From: Candidatus Dormiibacterota bacterium
GTDB lineage: Bacteria > Chloroflexota > Dormibacteria > Dormibacterales > Dormibacteraceae
Assembly: GCA_003169845.1 (NCBI GenBank)
Contig: PNAG01000020.1
Coordinates: 1,052-41,807, forward strand
Direction of reading: 5' to 3'
Length of the DNA stretch: 40,756 nucleotides
The notes beneath the pieces were generated by a model. The model ran no database searches. It was given only the letters and a program-made list of their open reading frames with translations, and had not been told where the DNA came from. This document shows positions 7,359 through 16,023 of this stretch, piece after piece; within the stretch, counting starts at the first letter, position 1, and the number at the start of each line of letters is the position of its first letter. The position numbers and the translations under genes were made by a program.

Positions 7359-8146
7359 CAACCGTCGGTGTCTTCTCAGCGCGCGCCGACGGGGCGACAA
7401 GTGTCGCTATCGGGCTCGCCGCAGTACTGGCTGCAAGGGCCCGCACGCTCCTCATTGACCTCAATCTCGAAAACCCCGAAGTCGCGACCATCCTCGACGT
7501 TGATCCTGAGGTCGGCATCTTCGACCTTGCTTACAAGGCGCAATTGGCACCTGTCGACCGCGACGAACTGGAGCAGCACTGTGGGTTTAGAGATCGCGTC
7601 GCAGTGGTTCCGGGGATCACGCGCCGCGACGATGTCCACCCCATCACGGATCATTTCATCTTCGGACTTCTCGACGCAGCCTCACGCCGCTTCGAACATG
7701 TTGTGATCGACCTCGGCCGGATGCCTTCATCACTTGGGGACGCGGCGGGCTCTGGTCGCCTGCTTTGGGTAGTCACTCCGACGCCACGCGGCACAGCAGC
7801 GTTGGAGCGGCGCTACTGGGAGGCCGAGCGACGAGGGGAGGAATGGCTTAAAAAGGCGAACATTGTCGTCAACCGCCACAACGAGCGCGCCTTCGCCGGC
7901 TTCGAGCGCTACGCTGGCGAGGAGTACGGGCTATCCACCGCAGGCAGTCTTCCAGACGCGCCCGACTATTGGACACGTGTCGACTTACAGCACTCGGTCC
8001 AGGCGCTGAACGTCGCAGAGACCCACACGGCTGATCCGCGCTACGAGAAGCATCACGGACCGCAGGCGCTTACAACCCGCCGAGCTTTCGAAACGCTCGC
8101 GGAGTCATTGGCGCCGCTGGAATTGACCGCCGCCGAGAGGGCCTGA
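7355..8146 (+). CDS. CpaE/MinD-like protein with degenerate P-loop
   Basis: This gene encodes 263 residues from ATG 7355 (ATGA overlap with the cpaB-like gene). It has the shape of a ParA/MinD-type ATPase: N-terminal strand VGVFSA, a loop, then VAIGLAAVLAARARTLLIDLNLENP, and a Walker B-like FEHVVIDLG. The P-loop reads SARADGATS where active members have KGGxGKT/S, so both lysines are absent. TadZ/CpaE proteins are known to tolerate atypical Walker A motifs; they localise the Tad machine at the membrane. I infer a structural or positional role rather than strong ATP hydrolysis. A second, different CpaE-like protein is encoded at 12502-13497. Confidence 0.72.
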   Translation: MTTVGVFSARADGATSVAIGLAAVLAARARTLLIDLNLENPEVATILDVDPEVGIFDLAYKAQLAPVDRDELEQHCGFRDRVAVVPGITRRDDVHPITDHFIFGLLDAASRRFEHVVIDLGRMPSSLGDAAGSGRLLWVVTPTPRGTAALERRYWEAERRGEEWLKKANIVVNRHNERAFAGFERYAGEEYGLSTAGSLPDAPDYWTRVDLQHSVQALNVAETHTADPRYEKHHGPQALTTRRAFETLAESLAPLELTAAERA

Positions 8147-8147
8147 C

Positions 8148-9500
8148 GTGCAGACACTGGAAGCCACTGCAGATGAGCTGAGCCAGGCCGAAGCTCACAT
8201 CCTCCCGGCCTTCCAGAAGAGTCTGGACGACTTGCTCCGCGAGCGTAAGGACCCAAGGCCGCAGGTCTCTGACGACCGGGCAATCTTTGGGCTCGCTGAC
8301 AAGGCGGTGCGCGACTACCATGCAGCGACGGCTCGGTCCTCGACGCTGCCGCAGCTTTCGCAAGTCCAGCTCTGGGAGATCCGGCAGCGGCTCTACATCC
8401 AGCACGGCGCGCTTGGACCGCTCGGCGAGCTCCTAGCCAAGGAAGGGGTTGAGGACATCCATATGAACGGCCTCGACCATGGCTACCTCGAGTACGGCGA
8501 CCACCGCGAGCCATTGCCGGCGTCCTTCGAGTCGGAGGAGGAGCTCATCAGCATCGTCCGCTTCTACGCCGAACAGTCAGGACGCAGGTTCGACGTCTCG
8601 AGCCCGATTGTTACGGTCACCATGCGCGACGGCAGCCGGCTCAACGCCGTGCTCCCGCCGATCGCCAAGCCCCTCGTGATCACCATTCGCAAACAGCAGC
8701 TGCGCCGGTTCCTGAGCCTCAGCGACCTGGTCAGGTCGGGAACGATTCCGGCCCGCGCCGTGCCGCTCCTCGAAGCTGCGGTGAGGGCTCGGCTGAACAT
8801 CATTCTCAGCGGACCCACTGGCACCGGCAAGACGACGCTGGCGCGAGTGCTGGCGCTGATGATCCCCGAGGGCGAGCGCACCTGCGTCCTCGAGACAGAG
8901 ACCGAACTCTGGCTGCACGAGCTGCGTCCGCAGTTTTTTAGCCTCGAAGAGCGCGATGCGAACGTTGAGGGAGTGGGCCGAATCACCATGCAGGATCTAT
9001 TTCAGCGCGCCGCTTTGCGTCAGCGTCCCAAGCGGATCATCGTCGGCGAAGTCCGAGGGACAGAGGCGCTCGACATGATCCATGCGATGTCCAGCGGACA
9101 CGATGGCAGCCTTACCACGCTGCATGCGAGCAACCCGCAGACAGCGCTGGACCGCCTTGAGGTGCTTGCAATGTCGGCCGACCGAAACCTTGCGCCTCAT
9201 GTCGTGCGACGGATGATCGGGGCTGGCGTCGACCTCATCGTGCATCTGAGTACTTACCATCGCGGCGACCAGGAGCTTCGCCGCCTCGGCTCACTTGCGT
9301 TCGTGGCGGAGAACCGAGAGAACGATCTCGGCTCGCCTGTGGTCTCGGGGCTCGCCAGCTATCGCATCCTCGATGACTCGTGGGACTGGCGTCGAGAGGC
9401 GTTGGTGCACATGCCGGACAAGGTCTGGAAAAAGCTGCTCGCAGCTGGAGTCAATCCCGAGGACGTGGTCCGAGAGGTGCTCGGGAATGGCGAATCTTAG
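8148..9500 (+). CDS. tadA: TadA/CpaF-type secretion ATPase
   Basis: This gene encodes 450 residues, starting at GTG 8148 one base after the preceding stop. It is a type II/IV secretion superfamily hexameric ATPase that drives pilin assembly at the inner membrane. Landmarks are Walker A GPTGTGKT (222-229), an Asp-box-like ETETEL, GEVRG (Walker B region, 300-304) and the histidine box LTTLHA with H326. The N-terminal domain contains the VEDIHMNG segment typical of CpaF. Length and order (followed by TadB and TadC) are standard for a Tad locus. Its last 14 bp overlap the tadB start. Confidence 0.93.
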   Translation: MQTLEATADELSQAEAHILPAFQKSLDDLLRERKDPRPQVSDDRAIFGLADKAVRDYHAATARSSTLPQLSQVQLWEIRQRLYIQHGALGPLGELLAKEGVEDIHMNGLDHGYLEYGDHREPLPASFESEEELISIVRFYAEQSGRRFDVSSPIVTVTMRDGSRLNAVLPPIAKPLVITIRKQQLRRFLSLSDLVRSGTIPARAVPLLEAAVRARLNIILSGPTGTGKTTLARVLALMIPEGERTCVLETETELWLHELRPQFFSLEERDANVEGVGRITMQDLFQRAALRQRPKRIIVGEVRGTEALDMIHAMSSGHDGSLTTLHASNPQTALDRLEVLAMSADRNLAPHVVRRMIGAGVDLIVHLSTYHRGDQELRRLGSLAFVAENRENDLGSPVVSGLASYRILDDSWDWRREALVHMPDKVWKKLLAAGVNPEDVVREVLGNGES

Positions 9501-10401
9501 GACCCTTCTTGTTGTCGCCGGCCTGACGATCGCCTTCGCCTGTCTGGCCGCCATGGCGGCGGATGATCTGAGTGCTGCTTCCCGACGGGTGCGTCGTCGC
9601 GTTGGACGGCTGGTACGCCCGGAATCGGTCCGCGTCGCGCTTGCCCAGGCAGGTCTCACATCGATACCCGTGCCTGCATGGATTCTGTCTCGGACAGGGC
9701 TCGCGGTCGCCGCAGCGGCGATTGCCTGGGCGTGGTTTGGGCTTCCAGTCCTCGGCCTGATCGCATTTCTTGTCGTGTACCACCTGATCGGAACCGCGCT
9801 TGAGTTCAGACGCCGCGGCGTCGAGGCTCGACACCAGGAGGCGCTCCTGGAGGCCGTGCGCCACGGGATCGCGGTCATGTCGCGGGCGGGCAACGCGACC
9901 TCGATGCTTGAAGCGCTCGCCGACGGCGGTCCCTTCGAGGTTCGGCCGCTCTTCAAAGAAATCGTCCTGGTTGGTGGCAGCGGTCCAGCAGGCGAGACGT
10001 TCGTCCGCGAGCTCGAGAGGATCCGCGACCGCGTCGCGGACCCACTCTTTGACGATGTCGTGCTCGCGCTGACTCTGCACTGGCGACAGGGCGGCAAGCT
10101 GGTCCCCGCGCTCGAGGCGGTTGCTAACGACTGGTCAGAGACACTGCGCCTTCAGCGCGAGGCCAAGGCGCTCCGGTCGGGCGTCGAGGCGTCGGTGGTG
10201 CTGCTCGCCCTGCTCCCATTCGTGTTCTTGGTCACGCTGCAACTGCTGGCGCCCACACTGCTCGCGCCATTCCGGTCGCCCGGCGGTGAGGTGGTCTTCG
10301 CACTCGCAATCGGCTGGATGGCGCTCGGCTACGGGATTCTCCAGCGGATGTCCCAGCCTCCACGCGAGAGCCGGTTACGGCTGCGTGAGGCGTTGCCGTG
10401 A
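9487..10401 (+). CDS. tadB: TadB-like inner-membrane platform protein (T2SSF family)
   Basis: This gene encodes 304 residues from ATG 9487, inside the end of tadA; upstream extensions in this frame lie wholly within tadA. It has an N-terminal membrane helix, a second hydrophobic pair near residues 70-100, a cytosolic helical T2SSF region (LLEAVRHGIAVMSRAGNATSMLEAL) and two C-terminal membrane helices (VVLLALLPFVFLVTLQLLAP; VVFALAIGWMALGYGIL). TadB and TadC form the platform that couples the ATPase to pilus assembly. It overlaps tadC by 4 bp (GTGA). Confidence 0.85.
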   Translation: MANLRTLLVVAGLTIAFACLAAMAADDLSAASRRVRRRVGRLVRPESVRVALAQAGLTSIPVPAWILSRTGLAVAAAAIAWAWFGLPVLGLIAFLVVYHLIGTALEFRRRGVEARHQEALLEAVRHGIAVMSRAGNATSMLEALADGGPFEVRPLFKEIVLVGGSGPAGETFVRELERIRDRVADPLFDDVVLALTLHWRQGGKLVPALEAVANDWSETLRLQREAKALRSGVEASVVLLALLPFVFLVTLQLLAPTLLAPFRSPGGEVVFALAIGWMALGYGILQRMSQPPRESRLRLREALP

Positions 10402-11315
10402 CGGCTCCGCTCGCAGGAGCGCTCGTGCTGTCCGTGCTGACCGGTGTGACCGTCTCGTGGTTCTTCATAGCCTGGCCGCGCCGGATCTCGGCCGAAGAAT
10501 GGATCGTCCACCGGCGCTCCTTCCAGCGCGCGCATGACACGACGAAGCAGTTTGGAGGGCTCTCAATCCTTCGAACCGGGTCTGTGGCGGGCCTGCGGAT
10601 TCTGCCGGAGGCGGACGTCGCGTTGCTAAGCCTTGCGAGCCCAGACGCGCCCGCCACTCAAAGGGACGCTATCCGCCGCCTTGCGCTGCTCGCTGGAGGC
10701 GCGGCCGTCGGAGTGATCATCGTCGCAAGCATCGGCGGATTGGCAACCGGAGCGACATGGCTTGCGGTCTTCTCGCCCCTAATCGCGCTGCTCGCGGCAG
10801 GTGCGGTCGTGACTGGCCAGTGGGTGAGGTGGAGGTTCGAGGTGGCAAGCGTCCGAGCCTCGATCCGTAAGGACCTGCCTCGCCTGCTTACTGGTGCGCG
10901 CGTCCTTTTGGATAGTGGTACGGCCAACGCAGAGCAAGCCCTGGCGGCCGCGGTTGGCACGTATGCCGACCCCGCTGCAGAGCTGCTGCGTGAGGCGCTC
11001 CGCCGCAAGGAAGTCCAACGGGTGGAGTTCGAAGCAGCCGTTGATGAGGTGGCGGACCACTACGCGGTCGGGGAATTGCATCGGCTTGCCGACAACCTTC
11101 GCGTTGGTCATCGTTATGGGACCGGCATGTCCACGCTGCTGGTCGACTTCGCCCAGCGGGCTCGCAGCTCCTGGCATGCCGGCTACCGCGAGCGCATCAC
11201 TCGAGCTCCGGTCCTGATGACTGTGCCCGCGCTGATGTTCTTTGTGCTGCCACTTCTCGTCCTCGTGATGTTTCTCGTCTTCACGCCGCTCATGGGGACG
11301 CTGGGCCGGCTATGA
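10398..11315 (+). CDS. tadC: TadC-like inner-membrane platform protein
   Basis: This gene encodes 305 residues from GTG 10398 overlapping the tadB stop. Like TadB it is a polytopic protein: an N-terminal helix, a central pair (about residues 93-140, with VGVIIVASIGGLATGATWLA), a soluble helical region (LPRLLTGARVLLDSGTANAE, then REALRRKEVQRVEFEAAVDE) and a strongly hydrophobic C-terminus (VLMTVPALMFFVLPLLVLVM). Second platform subunit of the Tad machine. Confidence that it is TadC rather than a second TadB comes from gene order. Confidence 0.82.
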   Translation: MTAPLAGALVLSVLTGVTVSWFFIAWPRRISAEEWIVHRRSFQRAHDTTKQFGGLSILRTGSVAGLRILPEADVALLSLASPDAPATQRDAIRRLALLAGGAAVGVIIVASIGGLATGATWLAVFSPLIALLAAGAVVTGQWVRWRFEVASVRASIRKDLPRLLTGARVLLDSGTANAEQALAAAVGTYADPAAELLREALRRKEVQRVEFEAAVDEVADHYAVGELHRLADNLRVGHRYGTGMSTLLVDFAQRARSSWHAGYRERITRAPVLMTVPALMFFVLPLLVLVMFLVFTPLMGTLGRL

Positions 11316-11698
11316 GCCAACGAGGTCAGGCACTGATCGAGTTCTCGTTCACAGTCGGCCTACTCATGCTGCTTGTGGTTGCCACTGCACAGGTCGCGAT
11401 CTTCCTCAACTACCGCTCCAGTCTTGACTTGGCGACGCGCGAGGGCGCCTACCAGGCGAGTCTGGTCGGGCACCAGCCTCGCGATGGCCAGCTCGAGACG
11501 CAGACGCTTTGGGCGAAGCTCGAGCCAGGAGCCAAGCCGGTGGAGGTGTCCGTTACCCGCGAGGGGAACCTGATTGTGGTCACGGCGAGCACTTATGCAC
11601 CCGCAATCCTTCCGATACCGTTTCCACCGTTCGACCGTCTGCCGGTGCAAGCCCGCTCCGTCCATACCATTGAGCAGTTCGAGCCGGGATCGTCATGA
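11312..11698 (+). CDS. TadE-like pseudopilin 1
   Basis: This gene encodes 128 residues with the TadE signature: a short basic N-terminus, GQALIEFSFTVGLLMLLVVA as Gly-Gln-Ala-x-Ile-Glu plus membrane helix, then an exported domain. The glutamate of the ALIEF motif (residue 10) is the residue conserved in class III prepilins and pseudopilins. TadE proteins are minor pilins processed by a TadV-type prepilin peptidase; no such peptidase gene is in this window. It overlaps tadC and the next gene by 4 bp each. Confidence 0.82.
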   Translation: MSQRGQALIEFSFTVGLLMLLVVATAQVAIFLNYRSSLDLATREGAYQASLVGHQPRDGQLETQTLWAKLEPGAKPVEVSVTREGNLIVVTASTYAPAILPIPFPPFDRLPVQARSVHTIEQFEPGSS

Positions 11699-12105
11699 GA
11701 AGGCAATCCGGCCAGGCGCTTGTGGAGTGGGGGCTGAGCGCTTTCGTGCTAATGCTCTTCGCCTTCGGGCTCTTGGCGGTGGGGCAGATCGTCGGCGAGG
11801 ACATGGCTGTTCGCTCAGCCGCCACCCAGGCCGCGTTCGCGGCCGCACGGGCGCCCAGCGCAACCGCGGCCCAACAGTACGGACAAGCCGCCGCGGCCGA
11901 GGCGGTGCTCGGATCGCAAATTGAGAACCTCCAAGTAATCATCGACACAGGCTCTTTCCAGCGCGGAGCGACTCTGACGGTGACCGCACGAGGCTACGTA
12001 AACCTGGCGGCGTTTCCGATCATCTCGCAGGTGCTCGGCCGAAGGGTCGAGGTGACCTGGCAGGCGCACGCGCTGATCGAGCCGTATCGGAGCAGGACAC
12101 CGTGA
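11695..12105 (+). CDS. TadE-like pseudopilin 2
   Basis: This gene encodes 136 residues. The start MRRQSGQALVEWGLSAFVLM has the basic leader, GQALVEW motif with conserved Glu and membrane helix of TadE/TadF proteins. The exported part is Ala-rich (TQAAFAAARAPSATAAQQYG) and helical, then beta-rich (RGATLTVTARGYVNL). It is one of three consecutive small pseudopilins here. It overlaps both neighbours by 4 bp. Confidence 0.8.
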   Translation: MRRQSGQALVEWGLSAFVLMLFAFGLLAVGQIVGEDMAVRSAATQAAFAAARAPSATAAQQYGQAAAAEAVLGSQIENLQVIIDTGSFQRGATLTVTARGYVNLAAFPIISQVLGRRVEVTWQAHALIEPYRSRTP

Positions 12106-12512
12106 CACGGCTGGACACGCAGAAGGGCCAGGTGCTGGTCATGTCCGCGCTCGTGATGGCGTTTCTCTTCATGCCGCTTTCGGTCTTCGTCATCGACACG
12201 GCACTGGTCGATTCGAGCTATGCCCAGCTCGGAGAGACTCTGCAAGCGTCGGCCGAGGACGGCGCATCATCGATCGACGTGGCCGCCTACCGGAGCAGCA
12301 ACGGCCAGATTGTTCGGCTCGATCCGGTTCAGGCGAACGCGGTCGCCGATGGTTCGATTCACACAGCTGCGGTGCCCGGCCTTCACTCGTGGACCGTGAC
12401 AGTCATTGGACCGCGTGTGACGGTTACCGGGACGCTTTCAGTTCAGCTTATGGTGCTCGGTACCGCGACATTGAGCGAGTCGAGGAGCGCGATCTTTGCC
12501 TATGGGCAATAG
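12102..12512 (+). CDS. TadG-like/TadE-like pseudopilin 3
   Basis: This gene encodes 136 residues from GTG 12102. MTRLDTQKGQVLVMSALVMA resembles the TadG N-terminus (KGQVLV in place of GQALIE; no Glu at the usual position), followed by a membrane helix and VIDTALVDSSYAQLGETLQASAEDGA. The segment VDSSYAQLGETLQASAEDGA corresponds to the D/L/Q-rich start of TadG (usual: DxGxxYxxRxxLQxAADAAA). It is much shorter than full TadG, so it is probably only the N-terminal, membrane-embedded minor pilin form. Confidence 0.72.
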   Translation: MTRLDTQKGQVLVMSALVMAFLFMPLSVFVIDTALVDSSYAQLGETLQASAEDGASSIDVAAYRSSNGQIVRLDPVQANAVADGSIHTAAVPGLHSWTVTVIGPRVTVTGTLSVQLMVLGTATLSESRSAIFAYGQ

Positions 12513-13497
12513 GACGAAACGGGCGATCCGTCTCGCCGCGCCGCTGGCGCTGGGTGTCGCTGTTGCGATCGTTGCCGCTGTTTTGTCAGACAGGATTCCC
12601 GCGCTCGATTATGTGCTCGCTTTGTCTTGGGCTCCAGCCTTCGTTCTATCGCTGCTGCTCATTGGCGCGGCGGCGGGAATCGGGCTTGCGCTCCCACGGT
12701 CGACCCCCCTTTCTGGAGAGCCGTCCGTACCGGAGCCAGTGATTTCCAGGCCGACGATCCCCGAGGTCCGCCGTAAGCCGGCGATCATTTCTGTCCACGG
12801 TCTCGAGGCGAAAGCCGGCTGCACCTCGGTCGCGTTCAACCTGGCCGTGGAACTCGCCGCGGTGGGGCTTGTAGATGGCCGCCGACCTCGCCCGATCTGC
12901 GTTGTTCGTGCGGGTCCGTTGACCACCACGGTCGGACTTGATCCGAAGCCTTTCACCGACTATTGCCGCAGCCACATGGCGGCGGTCGGCGACGAGGTGA
13001 TCGAACTAGCGGAGCTGCATCCTTCAGGCTGCGAGGTCCTCTGCGTTGCGGACGGCGTGCTGGACGGCCACCGCTTGCGGCTGCTGTCTTCTGTGCTCAG
13101 ACGGTTCTATGACGTGGTCATCCTCGACTGTCCGCCCGGAGACCGCTGGCTGACCGACACCGCGTTCGACGCGAGCGAGGTTTCGCTCTTGGTCGGACTG
13201 CCGACTGAAGAATCGGCCAAAGCAGTGCTCCCATGGTCCGATACATCGTGGCGATACGGTCTCGACGCAAGATTTGGCCTGCTGGTCAATCGGGTCAGAG
13301 CAAATACCTCGATTCCCGAACTGCTGCCCACGGCGTTCGCTAACCTGGCGCTGATTCCTGAGGACGCGGCCGCGGGCAACGCATTGGAGCTGCCTTGGGT
13401 TCTGCGGCCAGAGTCGCGAGCGGGCCGAGCCATCACCGAGCTGGCGGCAAGGCTGGTGCCGGACCTCGCCGCGAAGGATTCGAGCCATGCCGCATGA
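12502..13497 (+). CDS. Membrane-anchored CpaE-like protein
   Basis: This gene encodes 331 residues from ATG 12502, overlapping the previous gene by 11 bp; an in-frame TTG at 12496 is a less likely start. Two membrane helices occupy about residues 8-60 (APLALGVAVAIVAAVLS; APAFVLSLLLIGAAAGIGLA). The cytosolic part is a ParA/MinD-like fold: IISVHGLEAKAGCTSVAFNL with Walker A-like KAGCTS (a Cys where the catalytic Lys should be) and an intact Walker B, VVILDCPPGD. CpaE-family members often have such variants. Direct membrane anchoring of this family is unusual; normally they are soluble. It overlaps the SARP-like gene by 11 bp. Confidence 0.68.
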   Translation: MGNRTKRAIRLAAPLALGVAVAIVAAVLSDRIPALDYVLALSWAPAFVLSLLLIGAAAGIGLALPRSTPLSGEPSVPEPVISRPTIPEVRRKPAIISVHGLEAKAGCTSVAFNLAVELAAVGLVDGRRPRPICVVRAGPLTTTVGLDPKPFTDYCRSHMAAVGDEVIELAELHPSGCEVLCVADGVLDGHRLRLLSSVLRRFYDVVILDCPPGDRWLTDTAFDASEVSLLVGLPTEESAKAVLPWSDTSWRYGLDARFGLLVNRVRANTSIPELLPTAFANLALIPEDAAAGNALELPWVLRPESRAGRAITELAARLVPDLAAKDSSHAA

Positions 13498-14821
13498 GCT
13501 GATCGCTGGCCTCGAGGCCGGTGCAGTAGTTCTCCTCGCCCTTCTATTAGTGCCGAAGCGGGGCGTTGATCACCTGCGCGAAAGGTTCTCGGACCTGCAT
13601 TCAGGTCGGCGCCGCTGGCTCTTCGAGCCGCTGGTGTTGCGAGGTGGACAGCGCGCTCGGAACGTAGCCATCGATGCCGCCGAGGTGTTCGAGTTGGGGG
13701 TTCCACTCTATGTGGTCGGCCGGCTGGCCGAGCAGAGGTCAGCCCAGCTAGATCTTGAGCGGCAGAGTCGCTGGGTGGACAGCCCGAAAGCGCTGCTCGC
13801 TGCACACCTGAAGGGCGCAATAAACGAGGCCGAGCTTCACGGTCAACTGAAGAGCCGCGGGCTGCCGCTGCCCGCCACGAAGGCGGTTGCCGCGAAGGTC
13901 GAGGCCAGGCCGCTCATCAGCGTCAAGTGGTGGCTGGAGCGGCAAGCGATGGCGCACGCCATGGCGGAGCCGAATGGCGATAGTCCAGGAAAAAGGGCCT
14001 GGATCGGACCCCCGGCTGAGGGACCTGAGGACGAGAACGCAACCGAGGACACCGAAGACGCGGAGCCTGCGGATGCATCTGCCGACCCGAGCTACCTCTC
14101 AATTCGGACGTTCGGACGGATAGAGCTCCGTCAGGCGGGTCAGGACTACGCGCTTGTGCTGATTGGCAAACCAGTGCTCGCCTACATCTGGCTGTACCTG
14201 TTCGTCCGGGGCCTGCTCGAACCTGGAGGTCGGGTTGATCGCGGCGCGTTCGCTGATGAGTACTCGCCAGGCCTGTCGCCAGAGCGGCAGCGCAAGCGGC
14301 TTCGGGACCGGCTCGGCGATATGTTCAAGCGGGACCTGCCGGCGGTGCTGTCATCACGCCTAATCGCCGATCGCACCGAGCTGCGCCTCGATCTGAGCAG
14401 ATGCAGCATCGACATCGTTCATCTCCAGGAATTGGCCAAGCAGTGCACCGCAAAGTACGGGATGCTCAGCGGCGACCTGGCGGCCGAGGCAGGCCGAATC
14501 CTCGAGGAGACCGAGGGTGAGTTCCTCCCCGATTGGGAGGAGATAGAGAAGGAGACCAACGGCGGCCGAGGCGGGGCTGCCGAGTACGTAAGCACACTCC
14601 GCCAGGTGGCGGACACTGCAAGAGTGGACATCATGGGCGCCCTGGCTGCCAACCACCTGGCCCGCCAAGAACCTCGCAAAGCGATTCCGCTGCTCGAGCA
14701 GGCATTAGAGCGGCAGCCGCAGCGTGAGGACCTAGCCCGAAAGCTCCGTGCCGCGTACCTCGAGACCGGCCAGCATCTCAGAGCAATCGAAATTCAAAAG
14801 GACCACTCCCTAGACGCCTGA
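13487..14821 (+). CDS. Membrane-anchored SARP/BTAD-like regulator
   Basis: This gene encodes 444 residues from ATG 13487. Residues 5-23 are a membrane helix (LIAGLEAGAVVLLALLLVP). An acidic linker lies at about 177-200. Residues 203-312 resemble the winged-helix domain of SARP/OmpR-type regulators: YLSIRTFGRIEL, then GKPVLAYIWLYLF, then SPERQRKRLRDRLGDMFKRD and a final beta hairpin. Residues 312-444 are helical and TPR-like, as in the bacterial transcriptional activator domain (IDIVHLQELAKQ, IPLLEQALERQPQREDLARK). The positions mean the DNA-binding part would be cytosolic and tethered, as in CadC-type sensors. It closes the Tad operon. SARPs bind direct repeats at 11-bp period, and such repeats occur upstream of both secretion operons. 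The DNA-binding helices may be degenerate; function is inferred. Confidence 0.6.
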   Translation: MPHELIAGLEAGAVVLLALLLVPKRGVDHLRERFSDLHSGRRRWLFEPLVLRGGQRARNVAIDAAEVFELGVPLYVVGRLAEQRSAQLDLERQSRWVDSPKALLAAHLKGAINEAELHGQLKSRGLPLPATKAVAAKVEARPLISVKWWLERQAMAHAMAEPNGDSPGKRAWIGPPAEGPEDENATEDTEDAEPADASADPSYLSIRTFGRIELRQAGQDYALVLIGKPVLAYIWLYLFVRGLLEPGGRVDRGAFADEYSPGLSPERQRKRLRDRLGDMFKRDLPAVLSSRLIADRTELRLDLSRCSIDIVHLQELAKQCTAKYGMLSGDLAAEAGRILEETEGEFLPDWEEIEKETNGGRGGAAEYVSTLRQVADTARVDIMGALAANHLARQEPRKAIPLLEQALERQPQREDLARKLRAAYLETGQHLRAIEIQKDHSLDA

Positions 14822-14898
14822 CTTCACATTGACGCTTTCGGCCGTCGATGCGGCGGCACATTTACAACCGAATATGCCGGGACCCGCCAGCTTGCTCA

Positions 14899-15141
14899 TT
14901 AGCGTTTGCCCGCCGGCGGATCGCCCGGCGCGAGAGCATGGACCGGTGCATGGATGGCGGTGGCGTACTCCTGACCGTCGATGGTCGATCTCTTCCAAGC
15001 GCAGCGACAATTGCGGCAAAAACTCCAGCCTCCGCGACTACGAGCGGGGTCGGTCAGTTCTCCGGAGCAGCCTGGGCAGGCACATCTGCCTACTGCGACG
15101 CGAGCCAGGGCAGCGGCGCGGTCGAACATGCGTTCGCGCAT
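14899..15141 (-). CDS. Small zinc-ribbon protein downstream of DISARM
   Basis: This gene encodes 80 residues. Four cysteines form a plausible zinc ribbon, C22-x2-C25 and C42-x2-C45 (ACPGCSGE and FCRNCRC), with a basic stretch (AWKRS) after the second knuckle. Such ribbons bind nucleic acid or proteins. It lies on the same strand as the DISARM operon, 81 bp after the drmC stop, with a short hairpin between. It converges on the SARP-like gene. The knuckle pattern makes a real gene more likely than a chance frame, but there is no good ribosome site within 15 nt of the ATG. Whether it belongs to DISARM is open. Confidence 0.5.
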   Translation of the reverse strand: MRERMFDRAAALARVAVGRCACPGCSGELTDPARSRGGWSFCRNCRCAWKRSTIDGQEYATAIHAPVHALAPGDPPAGKR

Positions 15142-15199
15142 CGTACTGCAAGGATTGCGGGGTCAGCGAGCCTCCAATCTGAAGCCAAGATCAGCGAGA

Positions 15200-15220
15200 T
15201 CGGCGCCAGCACGGCGCCGA
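15200..15220 (-). terminator. Hairpin just after drmC, possible terminator
   Basis: TCGGCGCC and GGCGCCGA form a perfect 8-bp stem with a 5-nt loop, three bases beyond the drmC stop. There is no T-tract, so it is not a classical intrinsic terminator; it could end or attenuate DISARM transcription before the zinc-ribbon gene, or protect the mRNA 3' end. Confidence 0.3.
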
Positions 15221-15222
15221 GC

Positions 15223-16023
15223 CTATGGCCCGGCTTCCGTTTTCACAATCCGGGGTGTTAACGGCTGTAGCACGCCCTCGCGGATCAGGGCCGCAATGTG
15301 ATCTGTCAGGCGGCGCGGTGCTGGACCGCCGCGAACGAGCAGTCCACATTCGAGGTTTCGCTCGAGTGCGGACCCGGTTAGGTTCGCGGATGTAACGAAG
15401 GCAACCTTCCGATCGGCCACTACAAGCTTCGCGTGCAGCCTTCCAGGGATGTTTCCCCTGCGCCGGTCAAGCGGCCAATGAAGCAGCCGAAGTCCCGTGA
15501 TGCCGGAAAACGCGGCTGCCGGCTCCGTGGATAGCAACCCCTTCGCGCCAGCGACCGTCTCGACCACGACCTGAGTCACAACTCCCCGGGCGCAAGCCGC
15601 TTGAAGGGCTGCCCTTAGTGGCCCATAAGACATCGCGGCGTAGCTCATAAGAATCAACTCCCGCTTCGCACCAGACACAACATCAACCACCACCGCCTCG
15701 GTCGCTCGGGTCGGTGCGTCAGGCTCGGATGGCCCGGTCATGACAACCTCGACCCGACCCTCGACTTCCTCTGCAGACCGGGCCGCGGCGGCCGCCCGAA
15801 GCATCGCCGTCAGCTCTCCGCTGCTCACGGTAGGATCCTCATGCCAAGCTGTGGCGATCGCCTTGGCGACACGGCGCGCGTCTGGCTGAGCGATAGCGTC
15901 TGCCAGGCGGAAGGCGCTCTGAGATGATCCCGCCCGCAAAACCTCGAGCGCCAATTCCTCGACCACGTCCGTTGGCAAATGGTCAACTGCCTCAAGCACA
16001 GCTGCCAGAACGGGTGACCTCAT
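15223..16023 (-). CDS. drmC: DISARM protein DrmC (phospholipase D-like)
   Basis: This gene encodes 266 residues. The ATG at 16023 overlaps the drmB stop (ATGA); a start at 16140 would read through drmB in another frame. The C-terminal half has one HKD motif of the phospholipase D superfamily: H197-x-K199-x4-D204 (LHAKLVVAD), followed by SANLTG with N214 and E225. The family includes nucleases as well as lipases. DrmC is part of the DISARM core set found with drmA and drmB, and is reported as dispensable in at least one experimentally tested DISARM system. Last gene of a five-gene operon with 4-bp overlaps at each junction. Confidence 0.9.
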   Translation of the reverse strand: MRSPVLAAVLEAVDHLPTDVVEELALEVLRAGSSQSAFRLADAIAQPDARRVAKAIATAWHEDPTVSSGELTAMLRAAAAARSAEEVEGRVEVVMTGPSEPDAPTRATEAVVVDVVSGAKRELILMSYAAMSYGPLRAALQAACARGVVTQVVVETVAGAKGLLSTEPAAAFSGITGLRLLHWPLDRRRGNIPGRLHAKLVVADRKVAFVTSANLTGSALERNLECGLLVRGGPAPRRLTDHIAALIREGVLQPLTPRIVKTEAGP

